Positions 8,965 through 16,844 of a stretch of 64,000 nt of DNA are shown piece after piece; within the stretch, counting starts at the first letter, position 1; every line of letters starts with the position of its first letter. The position numbers were made by a program, and so were the translations under genes. Under the pieces are notes generated by a model. It was not told the origin of the DNA and did not search any database. It saw only the letters and a program-made list of their open reading frames with translations. Origin of the DNA: Archaeoglobaceae archaeon (lineage in GTDB: Archaea; Halobacteriota; Archaeoglobi; Archaeoglobales; Archaeoglobaceae); NCBI GenBank assembly GCA_027028145.1, contig JALVJV010000018.1, positions 1-64,000 on the forward strand, read 5' to 3'.

Positions 8965-10968
8965 ATGATTAGCAGTCCGGAAGTTTGGAGAGAGTTCTTC
9001 GAAACTTACTACTGGAACGAGATAAACAAGCTTGCGGAGAGCGTAGAGAACGGAAACAAGCCGACGCTTTACGTTGACGTTAGAAGGGATCTCGTATTCT
9101 TTAGAGAAATGAAGTTGATGGAGGAGTTGTTCAGCAATCCCGATAAGGTCATAAAAGATGCTCAAGAAGGTTTGAGTCTCGTTCACACTATTCACGATGT
9201 GGATTTAACGGGTTGTAAGGTTAGGTTCAAAAACGTTCCCTCTACGAGGAGATTTCTGGTTAAGCAGGTGGATTGTAGTGTTATAAATAAGTTCGTTGCC
9301 GTTGAAGGTATAGTCAGAAGGATCACCGAAATTCGACCCTACGTCGTTAAGGCCGTTTACGAATGTCAGACGTGCGGAAATATCTTGGAAGTCCCGGTAG
9401 GCGGAGGAAGAATGTATAAAAGTTTGAAGTGCGATTGTAAGGGAAAAATGGAGCTTCAGATAGATAAATGCGAACTTACCAATGTTCAGAGGGTCGAAAT
9501 TCAAGATCTGCCAGAAAATTTGGACAGCGGAGAGCCTCCGAGGCTTTTGAGAGTCGTTCTGATGGATGAATTGGCTGGGAAGATCCTTCCGGGTGATAAG
9601 GTTATAATAAACGGGATAGCAAGGGCGACGATCGACAAGAAATCTTCGGCGATCTTGGACGTTTACATAGAGGCGAACTCGTTGGAATACATCCAGCAGG
9701 ACGTCAGAAGCTTGCAGATCACGGAGAGCGATAAGCAGAAGATAAGAGAACTCGCTAAAAGACCGGACATATACGACATCCTCGTGAAATCCATAGCTCC
9801 TTCGATAAAGGGATACGAAACCGTAAAGCTCGCGATAGTCCTTCAGCTCTTCGGAGGTGTTTCGAGGGTAAATCCGGATGGAACGAGGGTTAGGGGAGAT
9901 ATCCATATTCTGCTTGTCGGCGATCCATCGGTTGCTAAGTCCCAGATTCTGAGGGCTGTGAAGCAGATAGCTCCGAGGGCTGTTCTGACTACCGGCTACT
10001 CTTCATCCGGTGCCGGATTGACCGTAACTGCTGTAAAGGGAGAGGACGGGAAGTGGACGATAGAAGCCGGAGCTCTGGTTTTGGCAGATAGAGGAATAGC
10101 GCTCATAGACGAACTTGAAAAGATGAACAAGAACGACAGAAGGTATATACTCGAAGCTTTGGAGCAACAAACGATTTCTATATCAAAGGCTGGAATAAAC
10201 GCCACTCTTAATTCAAGATGCTCCGTCTTAGCCGCTGCGAATCCGAAAAGGGGGAGGTTCAACAAGTTCGAGCCTCTCGTCGAGCAGATAGACATCGAAC
10301 CCCCTTTGCTGAGCAGGTTCGACCTCGTTTTCGTGATAATGGACGAACCGGATGAGAGGAAGGACGAGGAGCTTGCGGATTTCATCCTTTCCGATAACGT
10401 TGAGGAGAAGAAACCTGAGATCCCGGTTGATCTGCTCAGAAAATACATACTATACGTTAGAAGAACTATAAAGGACGTGAAGATAGATGAAGAGGCTAAA
10501 AATAGGCTAAAGGAGTTTTACAAGAAGCTGAGATCTATGAGCAAGGAGGATAACACGATAGCTATTACCGCGAGACAGCTTGAAGCTCTTAGAAGGCTTA
10601 CGGAAGCTTCAGCTAAGGCGAGGCTGAGCAACGTCGCTACGGTTGAAGATGCGGAGAGGGCGATAAGCATATTCAGAAAGTGCTTGGAGCAGATAGCAAT
10701 AGATCCGGAAACGGGCAAGATAGATATAGACTACGCCTTCACCGGTACATCCGCAACTCAGAGGGATAGGATCGCAATAATCAAGAGGATAGTGGAGGAA
10801 CTTGAAGATAAGCATGAAAAAGGAGCCCCTGAGGAGGAGATATTCAGGATCGCTGAGGAAAGGGGGATAAGCAGGGAGAAGGCTGAGGAGATTCTGATGA
10901 AGCTCAAGCAGAAGGGTGAGATTTATTCTCCGAGATACGGATACTATAGGGTTGTGAAGTATGAGTAG
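8965..10968 (+). CDS. mcm: MCM replicative DNA helicase
   Basis: A 667-residue MCM, the hexameric 3'-5' helicase of archaeal replication forks. The N-terminal OB/zinc region has C134xxC137 and C156xC158. The AAA+ core shows Walker A GDPSVAKS (319-326), Walker B LIDELEKM (about 380-387), sensor 1 AAANPKRGRF, and arginine finger LLSRFDL. A C-terminal winged-helix domain (EEIFRIAEERGISREKAEEILMKLKQKGEIYSPRYGYYRV) is complete. Length is normal. No intein or insertion is seen. The 138-base gap upstream holds TATA-like TTTTTATCC and no recognisable origin-binding box. Confidence 0.97.
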   Translation: MISSPEVWREFFETYYWNEINKLAESVENGNKPTLYVDVRRDLVFFREMKLMEELFSNPDKVIKDAQEGLSLVHTIHDVDLTGCKVRFKNVPSTRRFLVKQVDCSVINKFVAVEGIVRRITEIRPYVVKAVYECQTCGNILEVPVGGGRMYKSLKCDCKGKMELQIDKCELTNVQRVEIQDLPENLDSGEPPRLLRVVLMDELAGKILPGDKVIINGIARATIDKKSSAILDVYIEANSLEYIQQDVRSLQITESDKQKIRELAKRPDIYDILVKSIAPSIKGYETVKLAIVLQLFGGVSRVNPDGTRVRGDIHILLVGDPSVAKSQILRAVKQIAPRAVLTTGYSSSGAGLTVTAVKGEDGKWTIEAGALVLADRGIALIDELEKMNKNDRRYILEALEQQTISISKAGINATLNSRCSVLAAANPKRGRFNKFEPLVEQIDIEPPLLSRFDLVFVIMDEPDERKDEELADFILSDNVEEKKPEIPVDLLRKYILYVRRTIKDVKIDEEAKNRLKEFYKKLRSMSKEDNTIAITARQLEALRRLTEASAKARLSNVATVEDAERAISIFRKCLEQIAIDPETGKIDIDYAFTGTSATQRDRIAIIKRIVEELEDKHEKGAPEEEIFRIAEERGISREKAEEILMKLKQKGEIYSPRYGYYRVVKYE

Positions 10969-10997
10969 ACCTCAGACCAGGAACGCATCATCACAAC

Positions 10998-11921
10998 TCA
11001 GCGGTCCGACAGATCATCATCGGCAATAATTCTAAATCCCAATCTGCTCAAAATATTTACAGCCCATCTGTTAGGCTTTATAACGATTTTTTCACCTTCG
11101 TAGAAGAGATCGATGAGCTTGAGCATGTTGTTTACGAACTCTCTGCTGAACGGTTCACCAATATCCATTCCGTCGTCGCTCAAATGTGCGTTCATGTTCA
11201 GCAAGCGATCGCATCCGAATTCGTAGCCGGTGGATGCTAAAACCAATCCTTCCACATGTCCGAACCAGTAAACGACTGTTCCCCTTCCGAATCGCTTAAG
11301 ATATTCGTAATACTGCCTCCTCCAATACTGAGAGTGGACGCTCGGATCGCCGAACATGGCTTTGCTTTCTATCCATTTTACCTCGAATCCGTCTATCTTC
11401 AGCGGTTTCTCAAGCAAAAAGTCCGGGGTCTTCCCACCCCTTTTTCTAAGCTCATCTTCTGTTAGGTATTCCACTCCCAAGCTCTCGAGCCTGCTTTGGA
11501 CTATCTCCTCACCTATTCTTCCCTTTATATGATGGAATTTCGTCGCAATCGGTGAGTATATGAAGTCGGTAACGTTCGCCTTCCAAACCAATCTCCTGAG
11601 ATTTTCGTCTTCTATTAGATCCGGGTTGTTCGTATATCTCCTTATTTCGGATTTCGTGAATCCCAGAGCCTTCATGAGGAGCTTGGCTTTTATCGTAGGC
11701 GGTGCTACGAACCATCTCGGAAGTTTCCCCTTCTCCTTCCAATATTCCGCGATCTCGTTTAGCCTTTTAACGTAAATCGGATGCCTTGCCTTAACCCTTT
11801 CAACGATCTTCTGGGATAGAATGGATGACAACGTCGGCTTCGGATAGCTGAATCTGTCCAAGTTTCTCAAGTTTAGCATCCTCCTAAGTCTGATGAACTC
11901 CCTAAGCTCGATCTTGAGCAT
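10998..11921 (-). CDS. TPD-domain PD-(D/E)xK nuclease, archaeal homologue of CDIN1/C15orf41
   Basis: A 307-residue protein of the TPD family, whose human member CDIN1 (C15orf41) is mutated in congenital dyserythropoietic anaemia type I. The C-terminal restriction-endonuclease fold shows GRIGEE (about 134-139), the TPD signature (165-167, Asp167) and WIESKAMFGD (Glu185, Lys187), followed by HSQYWRRQYYEY and GRGTVVYWFGHVEG. The N-terminal 120 residues are helical and HTH-like. The start at 11921 is chosen because a TATA box (complement of about 11941-11953) is about 27 bases upstream; the 44 extra upstream codons look non-coding. It lies tail-to-tail with mcm. Natural substrate unknown. Confidence 0.8.
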   Translation of the reverse strand: MLKIELREFIRLRRMLNLRNLDRFSYPKPTLSSILSQKIVERVKARHPIYVKRLNEIAEYWKEKGKLPRWFVAPPTIKAKLLMKALGFTKSEIRRYTNNPDLIEDENLRRLVWKANVTDFIYSPIATKFHHIKGRIGEEIVQSRLESLGVEYLTEDELRKRGGKTPDFLLEKPLKIDGFEVKWIESKAMFGDPSVHSQYWRRQYYEYLKRFGRGTVVYWFGHVEGLVLASTGYEFGCDRLLNMNAHLSDDGMDIGEPFSREFVNNMLKLIDLFYEGEKIVIKPNRWAVNILSRLGFRIIADDDLSDR

Positions 11922-12088
11922 CCGAAATAATTGGAATTTCGGAAATATAAAATTAAGCTTGAAAAAGCTTAAAATCATAGACGTTTGACTTACCAATGCG
12001 ATGATGATAGGGCCCCGCTGATGTGTGATGAGGGTCTTGAGTTCTGAGCCCACACAACATTTAAATTCGAAAGTTTCAAATTGCTCCG

Positions 12089-12721
12089 ATGCTTCTTAAA
12101 GCCGATCTTCACATTCATTCTAACCACAGCGACGGAAAAAGCTCGGTTAGGGAAATCCTCAAAGTTGCCGTGGAGAGAAGGCTCGACATTATTTCCATCA
12201 CCGATCACAACACCGTGAACGGATCTCTCGAAGCTTTGGAGATAGTAAGGGAAGAAAACCTTCCGATTGTGATCTTACCGGGAATTGAAATTTCCACGGC
12301 TCAGGGACATCTGCTCGCGTTCGGCGTAACGAAGGATGTTGATGCCGGGATCGAAATGGGCGAAGCCGTTCGGATCGTTCGCGAATTGGGAGGCGTAACG
12401 TCACTCGCTCATCCCTTCCAGTTTTACAGGCATGGAGCGGTTAGACTAAGCTGTTTTGAGATGGTGGACTGCGTAGAAGTTTTCAACGCCAAGAGCTTGG
12501 GAATATTCAACAAGCTTTCGGATTTCTTCTGCAGAAGGTTTGGAAAAGGTAGAACGGCCGGTAGTGATGCTCATAAGGCGGAGTTCGTCGGCTACGGTAT
12601 AACATTGATAGACGTAAACGACGTATCGCTCGACGGAATTTTAAAAGCTCTTAAATTCGGTAAAAGCGAAGTTAAAGGGAAAACGGTTATGTTAGAGCAC
12701 ATTATGAGCAAACTGCGGTAG
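12089..12721 (+). CDS. PHP-domain metal-dependent phosphoesterase
   Basis: A 210-residue PHP domain protein. Metal ligands are visible in order: DLHIHSNHSDG (about 6-16), SITDHNT, GIEIST, LAHPFQF and GSDAHK. The family hydrolyses phosphate esters with a trinuclear metal site; some members act on 3',5'-bisnucleotides or histidinol phosphate. The stand-alone length fits the archaeal PHP phosphoesterases rather than HisK or DNA polymerase. TATA-like CATTTAAATT is about 27 bases before the ATG, so the mRNA is probably leaderless. Substrate not predictable. Confidence 0.85.
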   Translation: MLLKADLHIHSNHSDGKSSVREILKVAVERRLDIISITDHNTVNGSLEALEIVREENLPIVILPGIEISTAQGHLLAFGVTKDVDAGIEMGEAVRIVRELGGVTSLAHPFQFYRHGAVRLSCFEMVDCVEVFNAKSLGIFNKLSDFFCRRFGKGRTAGSDAHKAEFVGYGITLIDVNDVSLDGILKALKFGKSEVKGKTVMLEHIMSKLR

Positions 12722-12806
12722 TCTTCGGGCTCCGATTAATTTCGGGTTTTGTCGGAGGATAAACGTTTATGCGAGCTTGGAACGGGATTGGAAAACTATC
12801 TATCTA

Positions 12807-12891
12807 TGCGGGGGGTGGGATTTGAACCCACGAACCCCTTCGGGAGGGGATCTTGAGTCCCCCGCCTTTGGCCTGGCTCGGCAACCCCCGC
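12807..12891 (-). tRNA. tRNA-Leu (anticodon CAA)
   Basis: The minus strand gives a complete class II tRNA: acceptor stem GCGGGGG/CCCCCGC, D-arm TGCCGAGCCAGGCCAAAGGC, anticodon stem GGGGA/TCCCC with loop CTCAAGA (anticodon CAA), a long variable arm with CTCCCGAAGGGG, T-arm GTGGGTTCAAATCCCAC, and discriminator A. CCA is not encoded. TATA-like GGCTTAAATG lies about 34 bases upstream (complement of 12920-12930). It follows pncB on the same strand. Apart from the D-loop and anticodon arm it is almost identical to the tRNA-Leu at 23487. Confidence 0.95.
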
Positions 12892-12954
12892 TCGTATCTC
12901 TATACCATTCGGCATCATTTAAGCCTTATGGTTATGATACCGCAAATACACCGT

Positions 12955-14106
12955 TCATCCGTTCAGGAATCTGCCCTCAATACCGAGATTTCTAATAATC
13001 TCCATCTGCTTTAAAGCCAGACTCCTCGCAGATTCCAAATTAGACTCCTTCAAGATCCTTCCGTTCTCCATAACTTTTTGAAGCAGAGGTTCTCTGCCCT
13101 CTGGAGGTTCGTCCCTAAAGAGTCTGACGTCATCCTCAAGCGTATTCCAATCTCTATACACTTGCTTCATTCCTCCCCTCTTTCCCCTCTTAGCGACGAA
13201 TTTTCCTTCTCTCTCAACTATATCGAGCGCAAAGTCCATCGGCTTGGCTCCGGCAATGGAAGTTCCGACTCCGAAAGCGTCCACTATATCCCTCAGGTTA
13301 AGCACGTCTTCGATGCTTAAACCGCCGCTGACGAATATCTTAACGTCCTTACGACCCCTTATGTCGAGCTCCCACCGAACCTCCTCAACGATCTTCCTGA
13401 AGTTGCCCCTTCGTGATGAAGGCGTATCCAACCTTACTCCGTTTACCCTCCTAACGTTTTCTATTGCCAATATTGCTTCGGTCTTCTCGTCGAAATAGGT
13501 ATCGATGAGCATCGTTCTCGGCACCTCTTCATCCACAACCTCATCGAACGCTTTCCAAGCCTCAACCTGATCTCCAAAACATATTATCAATGCGTGGGGC
13601 ATCGTTCCCATGCTCTTTATTCCGACGTATTTCTCGGCTGAGAAGTTGCTGACACCATCCACTCCGCCTATGTAAGCCGATCTTTCGATCACAGCCGATA
13701 AAGCGGGATGCATCCTCCTCGTCCCGAACGAGAAAACCTTCTTATCTCCGGCCGCAAGCTTGAACTTAAAAGCCTGAGTTGCAACGGCGGAGGAGTGGCA
13801 TATGAATCCTAAAAGGGCCGTTTCGAATCTTGCGAAATCCAAATACCTTCCTACTATCGTTAGAACCGGCTCGTGCGGAAAGAACAGGCATCCTTCGGGC
13901 ATGGCGTAAATGTCAACCGGCTTACCTTCCATAAGCTTTAGGACGTCGTTCAAGCCGGCAAATATCCCCCAGCTTGAGGTTGTAACTTCCGCAACGACCC
14001 TCGGATTTACTCCCTTGCTTTTGAGCACCTTCTCAGTCCATATGAAGTATTTGTCGGTTACTATTCCGTTCTTTATGTCATCCTCGCTGACTATTAGGAA
14101 TCTCAT
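12955..14106 (-). CDS. pncB: Nicotinate phosphoribosyltransferase
   Basis: A 383-residue archaeal-type nicotinate phosphoribosyltransferase, which makes nicotinate mononucleotide in the NAD salvage route. Family features are the N-terminal YFIWTEKVL segment, MPEGCLFFPHEPVLTI, FSFGTRRMHPALS (with the phosphorylated-histidine region), GVDGVSNFSAEKY, and the phosphoribosyl-binding barrel ending DAFGVGTSIAGAKPMDFALDIVE. Its first four bases overlap the end of the MazG-like gene (ATGA), so both are translated from one message. nadE at 57849 supplies the last step of the same pathway. Confidence 0.92.
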   Translation of the reverse strand: MRFLIVSEDDIKNGIVTDKYFIWTEKVLKSKGVNPRVVAEVTTSSWGIFAGLNDVLKLMEGKPVDIYAMPEGCLFFPHEPVLTIVGRYLDFARFETALLGFICHSSAVATQAFKFKLAAGDKKVFSFGTRRMHPALSAVIERSAYIGGVDGVSNFSAEKYVGIKSMGTMPHALIICFGDQVEAWKAFDEVVDEEVPRTMLIDTYFDEKTEAILAIENVRRVNGVRLDTPSSRRGNFRKIVEEVRWELDIRGRKDVKIFVSGGLSIEDVLNLRDIVDAFGVGTSIAGAKPMDFALDIVEREGKFVAKRGKRGGMKQVYRDWNTLEDDVRLFRDEPPEGREPLLQKVMENGRILKESNLESARSLALKQMEIIRNLGIEGRFLNG

Positions 14107-14393
14107 GCCTCATCACACTCGCAAGGCTTTTTGCCACATCTAATGCAGTAGCCGGGGTATTTCTTTTTTGCCTCCTCCTCCAAATCTATTTCGTAGAGGT
14201 TTGCAAGCGAAACGAGCCATGCCAAAACGTCAGCCATTTCCTCGCCTATGGCTTTTACATCGTTCTTCCTTACCGCTTCGGCAAGCTCTCCGACCTCTTC
14301 GACTATCCAAAGCATGGTCTTATCTATTCCTCTTTTTGAATCCCGTTCGTAATACAATTCTCTGATCAGCCGTTGGAATTCTTTTATGTGCAT
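14103..14393 (-). CDS. MazG-like nucleotide pyrophosphohydrolase with cysteine tail
   Basis: A 96-residue MazG/dUTPase-type helical domain: WIVEEVGELAEAVRKND, then EEMADVLAWLVSLANLYEID, which supplies the EExxE and ExxD metal-binding motifs. Such proteins hydrolyse non-canonical or excess NTPs to NMP and pyrophosphate. After the domain comes a short tail YCIRCGKKPCECDEA with CxxC...CxC that could bind zinc. Its stop overlaps the pncB start by four bases. The upstream minus-strand region has TATA-like AAATAAACGTTTAAAAAC. Confidence 0.8.
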   Translation of the reverse strand: MHIKEFQRLIRELYYERDSKRGIDKTMLWIVEEVGELAEAVRKNDVKAIGEEMADVLAWLVSLANLYEIDLEEEAKKKYPGYCIRCGKKPCECDEA

Positions 14394-14484
14394 AAGGTCA
14401 GATAGAACGATTTGTTTTTAAACGTTTATTTGGCGGGATCGTGCCTTTGGGAATTCTCAAGAGTCCCTCGCTGGACCTCCATCA

Positions 14485-15300
14485 TCAAAGTCTAACGGGG
14501 ATTCCCCTTTCCTTGAGATACCTCTTTATCTCCTCGATCTCTATCTCTCTGTAATGGAATATCGACGCCGCTAAGCACGCATCCGCTTTTCCATCTACAA
14601 ATCCTTCGTAGAAGTGTTCAGGCTTTCCCGCTCCGCCTGAAGCTATAACTGGTATGTTCACGGCTTCGCTTATAGCCCTCGTAATCGGTATGTCGTATCC
14701 AAGCTTAGTTCCGTCTCTGTTCATCGATGTGAGCAGAATCTCACCGGCACCGAGCTCTTCAACCTTCTTAGCCCAGCTTACGGCATCGATGCCGGTCGGT
14801 TGCCTTCCTCCGTATATGACGACTTCATACCAAGCCTTCCTACCGTCTTCGAGCGTTATTATGTGCTCGCCCTTGCTCAGATCGAAGTTCCTCCTGCAGT
14901 CTATTGCAACGACGATGCACTGCCTTCCGAAGATGTCCGACGCTTCCCTTATAAATTCCGGATTCTTCACGGCGGCGGTGTTTATCGAAACCTTGTCCGC
15001 TCCGGCGGATAGAATTCTATTTATATGCTCGATCGTCTTTATACCTCCTCCAACCGTAAACGGGATGAAAACCTGCTCAGCAGTCCTTTCGACGACGTCG
15101 ATCATCAACTCTCTGCCGTGAGGGGAGGCGGTAATATCCAAAAACACGAGTTCATCCGCTCCTTCCTCATCATACCTCTTAGCCAACTCAACCGGGTCAC
15201 CAGCCCTTCTCAGATTTACGAACTCGACACCTTTAACAACCACCGCTCCGTCTTTATCTAAGGTAACGTCCAAGCAGGGAATTATCCTCTTTGCAAGCAT
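14485..15300 (-). CDS. hisF: Imidazole glycerol phosphate synthase cyclase subunit
   Basis: A 271-residue HisF beta/alpha barrel that, with HisH, makes imidazole glycerol phosphate and AICAR in histidine synthesis. It shows the first catalytic Asp in [13 protein letters not shown], phosphate site [11 protein letters not shown], the second catalytic Asp in VVAIDCRR, and [14 protein letters not shown]. The ATG at 15300 is chosen because the family begins [12 protein letters not shown] and a TATA-like AAATTTATC lies about 27 bases upstream. No other his genes are nearby. Confidence 0.95.
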   Translation of the reverse strand: MLAKRIIPCLDVTLDKDGAVVVKGVEFVNLRRAGDPVELAKRYDEEGADELVFLDITASPHGRELMIDVVERTAEQVFIPFTVGGGIKTIEHINRILSAGADKVSINTAAVKNPEFIREASDIFGRQCIVVAIDCRRNFDLSKGEHIITLEDGRKAWYEVVIYGGRQPTGIDAVSWAKKVEELGAGEILLTSMNRDGTKLGYDIPITRAISEAVNIPVIASGGAGKPEHFYEGFVDGKADACLAASIFHYREIEIEEIKRYLKERGIPVRL

Positions 15301-15346
15301 GCTATGTGATGGCACAAAATGAAAGATAAATTTTCCCACATCAAGA

Positions 15347-15622
15347 TCAGTAAGCTATAACGAAGTCTTCGAACTCACCGGTTGCGGGCTTCTCAACAAC
15401 GCGAATATTTTTAACTATCGCAAGACGTGGTCCTCTCCTTATACTCGAAATAAACTTTTCGAGCTGGTTTTCGTCTCCTTCCGCAACTACGAACACCCTT
15501 CCGTCGGGTAGGTTCTTTACGTATCCCGTTACCCCCAACTCCTTCGCAACCTTCTTCGTGAAGTATCTGAATCCAACTCCTTGAACGACCCCTTCAACGT
15601 ATACTTCAATTCTCTTAATCAT
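15347..15622 (-). CDS. acyP: Acylphosphatase
   Basis: A 91-residue acylphosphatase, which hydrolyses carboxyl-phosphate mixed anhydrides. The phosphate-binding loop [14 protein letters not shown] (catalytic Arg) and the conserved [26 protein letters not shown] segment are complete. The promoter is clear: TATA-like TTTATATATTAC (complement of 15646-15657) about 27 bases before the ATG. A perfect 11-base direct repeat spans the start codon and the region just upstream (see 15615-15645). Confidence 0.93.
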   Translation of the reverse strand: MIKRIEVYVEGVVQGVGFRYFTKKVAKELGVTGYVKNLPDGRVFVVAEGDENQLEKFISSIRRGPRLAIVKNIRVVEKPATGEFEDFVIAY

Positions 15623-15645
15623 CAGATGATAATGTTAATCATCAG
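15615..15645. repeat. 11-base direct repeat, 20-base period, at the acyP start
   Basis: TTAATCATCAG occurs at 15615-15625 and again at 15635-15645, exactly 20 bases apart (two helical turns). The first copy covers the acyP start codon and the second lies between it and the TATA box, where a bound repressor would block initiation. A regulator site is an inference. Confidence 0.5.
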
Positions 15646-16077
15646 TAATATATAAATTGTATCGTGACCTAACTTATCAGCATGTAATGAGGCGACATCA
15701 TTGGTAAAATATAAGTTTAAATACAAATATTCAGCATTTACCAATATTTTATTTTAATTAGTTGATATTTTATACAAATATGTATTAAATTTATCGCTTT
15801 TTCGAGTTGTTGTAGTTTTTCGCAAATGATGAAAAAATTAATATATCTCTAATGATGTAAACTATCCTGCGAGGATAACAATGTAGCTCTATATGTGGAT
15901 TTCATATAGCATATACTTGGTATAAAACAAACACGTATTATACTAACAAAATACGTAAATCGGAAAGCTAATCAATTTTATTTTAATTATTAATCCATCA
16001 AATTATTAAAAATTAACAGTTTGTCGAAGTCTAAACCTAAAGAAAGATTTATTAATTGTAACTTCCAAGATACGATT
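15646..16077. other. AT-rich non-coding stretch between acyP and the CARF regulator
   Basis: About 430 bases with no convincing gene on either strand. It carries the acyP TATA box at its left end, an inverted repeat at 15700-15745, and at its right end the TATA-like ATTTATTA (about 16048-16055) of the CARF gene. The low-complexity string TTTTATTTTAATTA occurs at 15747-15760 and 15976-15989, and once more just after the CARF gene at 16764-16777. No CRISPR repeats and no recognisable RNA gene were found. Confidence 0.6.
15700..15745. repeat. Inverted repeat ATTGGTAAA/TTTACCAAT
   Basis: Perfect 9-base arms at 15700-15708 and 15737-15745, with 28 bases between them that include the TATA-like GTTTAAATA. 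Arm centres are 37 bases apart. It lies in the non-coding stretch ahead of a CARF-wHTH regulator and could be a dimer binding site; this is inference. Confidence 0.45.
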
Positions 16078-16755
16078 ATGAACAAGGTCGTGCATGTATT
16101 GCCGGTCGGTTCAAATAAGGAAGTGTTACTTGAAAGCACGAAACTGAGCGGTAAGCCGATTCAGAAGGTTTACTTGGTGCTCGGGAAAGACGACAGGGAA
16201 GAAATATACAAGAACGCCGAAGAAATCGAAAAGACGTTGAGTGTGCTCGTAGAGGTTAAAAGGATACTGGTCGACAAAACGGAAATCTACGCAACGGCTT
16301 TGGATATCCTGAGGGTTATAAAGGAGGAGCTCAAGGACGGCAACGAAGTTCTGATAAACGCTTCGGATACGACAAGAGAGCTTTGCATCGCATGTTACAT
16401 CGCCGCTCAGCTTTCTGGAAGCAAATTATACATGGCTATAACCTCGAACGGCAAGATCGATAAAGTCATCGACATCCTAATTCCGCCGCTGAAGAAGATA
16501 AGTGATGACAAACTGACGATAATTAAGACGATTGACGAACAGGGTGGAGAGGTGGAGTCTATCAACAAACTCATCGAACTGTTGGAAGGAAAGACGGAGG
16601 ATCAGAAGAAGTATATGGCTCAGAGGGCGAGAATGAGCTATCACTTAAAGGGATTGGAAGACGACGGACTTGTAGTGATGAAGAGAGAAGGAAAGAACGT
16701 CAGAATTAAGCTGACGGAACTCGGCAAGGCTTACGCCTTGATGGCTAACGAATAA
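16078..16755 (+). CDS. CARF-wHTH transcriptional regulator (Csa3-like)
   Basis: A 225-residue protein. Residues 1-135 form a Rossmann-like CARF domain: HVLPVGSNKEVLLESTKLSG, KVYLVLGKDD, and a second conserved loop LINASDTTRELCIACYIAA in the position where Csa3 proteins bind cyclic oligoadenylate. Residues about 160-225 are a winged helix-turn-helix (MAQRARMSYHLKGLEDDGLVVMKREGKNVRIKLTELG). Csa3 proteins control CRISPR adaptation or interference genes in archaea. No cas gene is adjacent; the nearest is at 42291. The ATG at 16078 is about 27 bases after TATA-like ATTTATTA, so I prefer it to the TTG 19 codons earlier. Confidence 0.75.
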   Translation: MNKVVHVLPVGSNKEVLLESTKLSGKPIQKVYLVLGKDDREEIYKNAEEIEKTLSVLVEVKRILVDKTEIYATALDILRVIKEELKDGNEVLINASDTTRELCIACYIAAQLSGSKLYMAITSNGKIDKVIDILIPPLKKISDDKLTIIKTIDEQGGEVESINKLIELLEGKTEDQKKYMAQRARMSYHLKGLEDDGLVVMKREGKNVRIKLTELGKAYALMANE

Positions 16756-16793
16756 TTTTTGATTTTTATTTTAATTATTTATTTTTTAATGGC
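16751..16793 (+). terminator. T-rich terminator region after the CARF gene
   Basis: Several runs of four to six T on the plus strand (ATTTTTGATTTTTATTTT, then ATTTTTTAA) directly follow the CARF stop codon, as expected for archaeal intrinsic termination. No hairpin is needed or seen. Confidence 0.45.
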
Positions 16794-16844
16794 ATATTTT
16801 TGAATTGTGGCAACTATTTATATCGATCTGCGAAATCATGGGAC

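Noticed and set aside
8965-9040. Replication origin next to mcm
   Set aside because: No Cdc6/Orc1 gene nearby and no recognisable origin-recognition-box repeats in the 138-base gap.
15646-16077. Possible C/D-box small RNA (AATGATGA-like C boxes near 15823-15860) or small gene in the AT-rich stretch
   Set aside because: C-box-like strings occur but no matching CTGA D box at a suitable distance, and no coding frame with a start signal.
15747-16777. Three copies of TTTTATTTTAATTA around the CARF gene as candidate transposon or CRISPR repeats
   Set aside because: Low-complexity AT sequence, irregular spacing (229 and 788 bases); terminator-like or chance.
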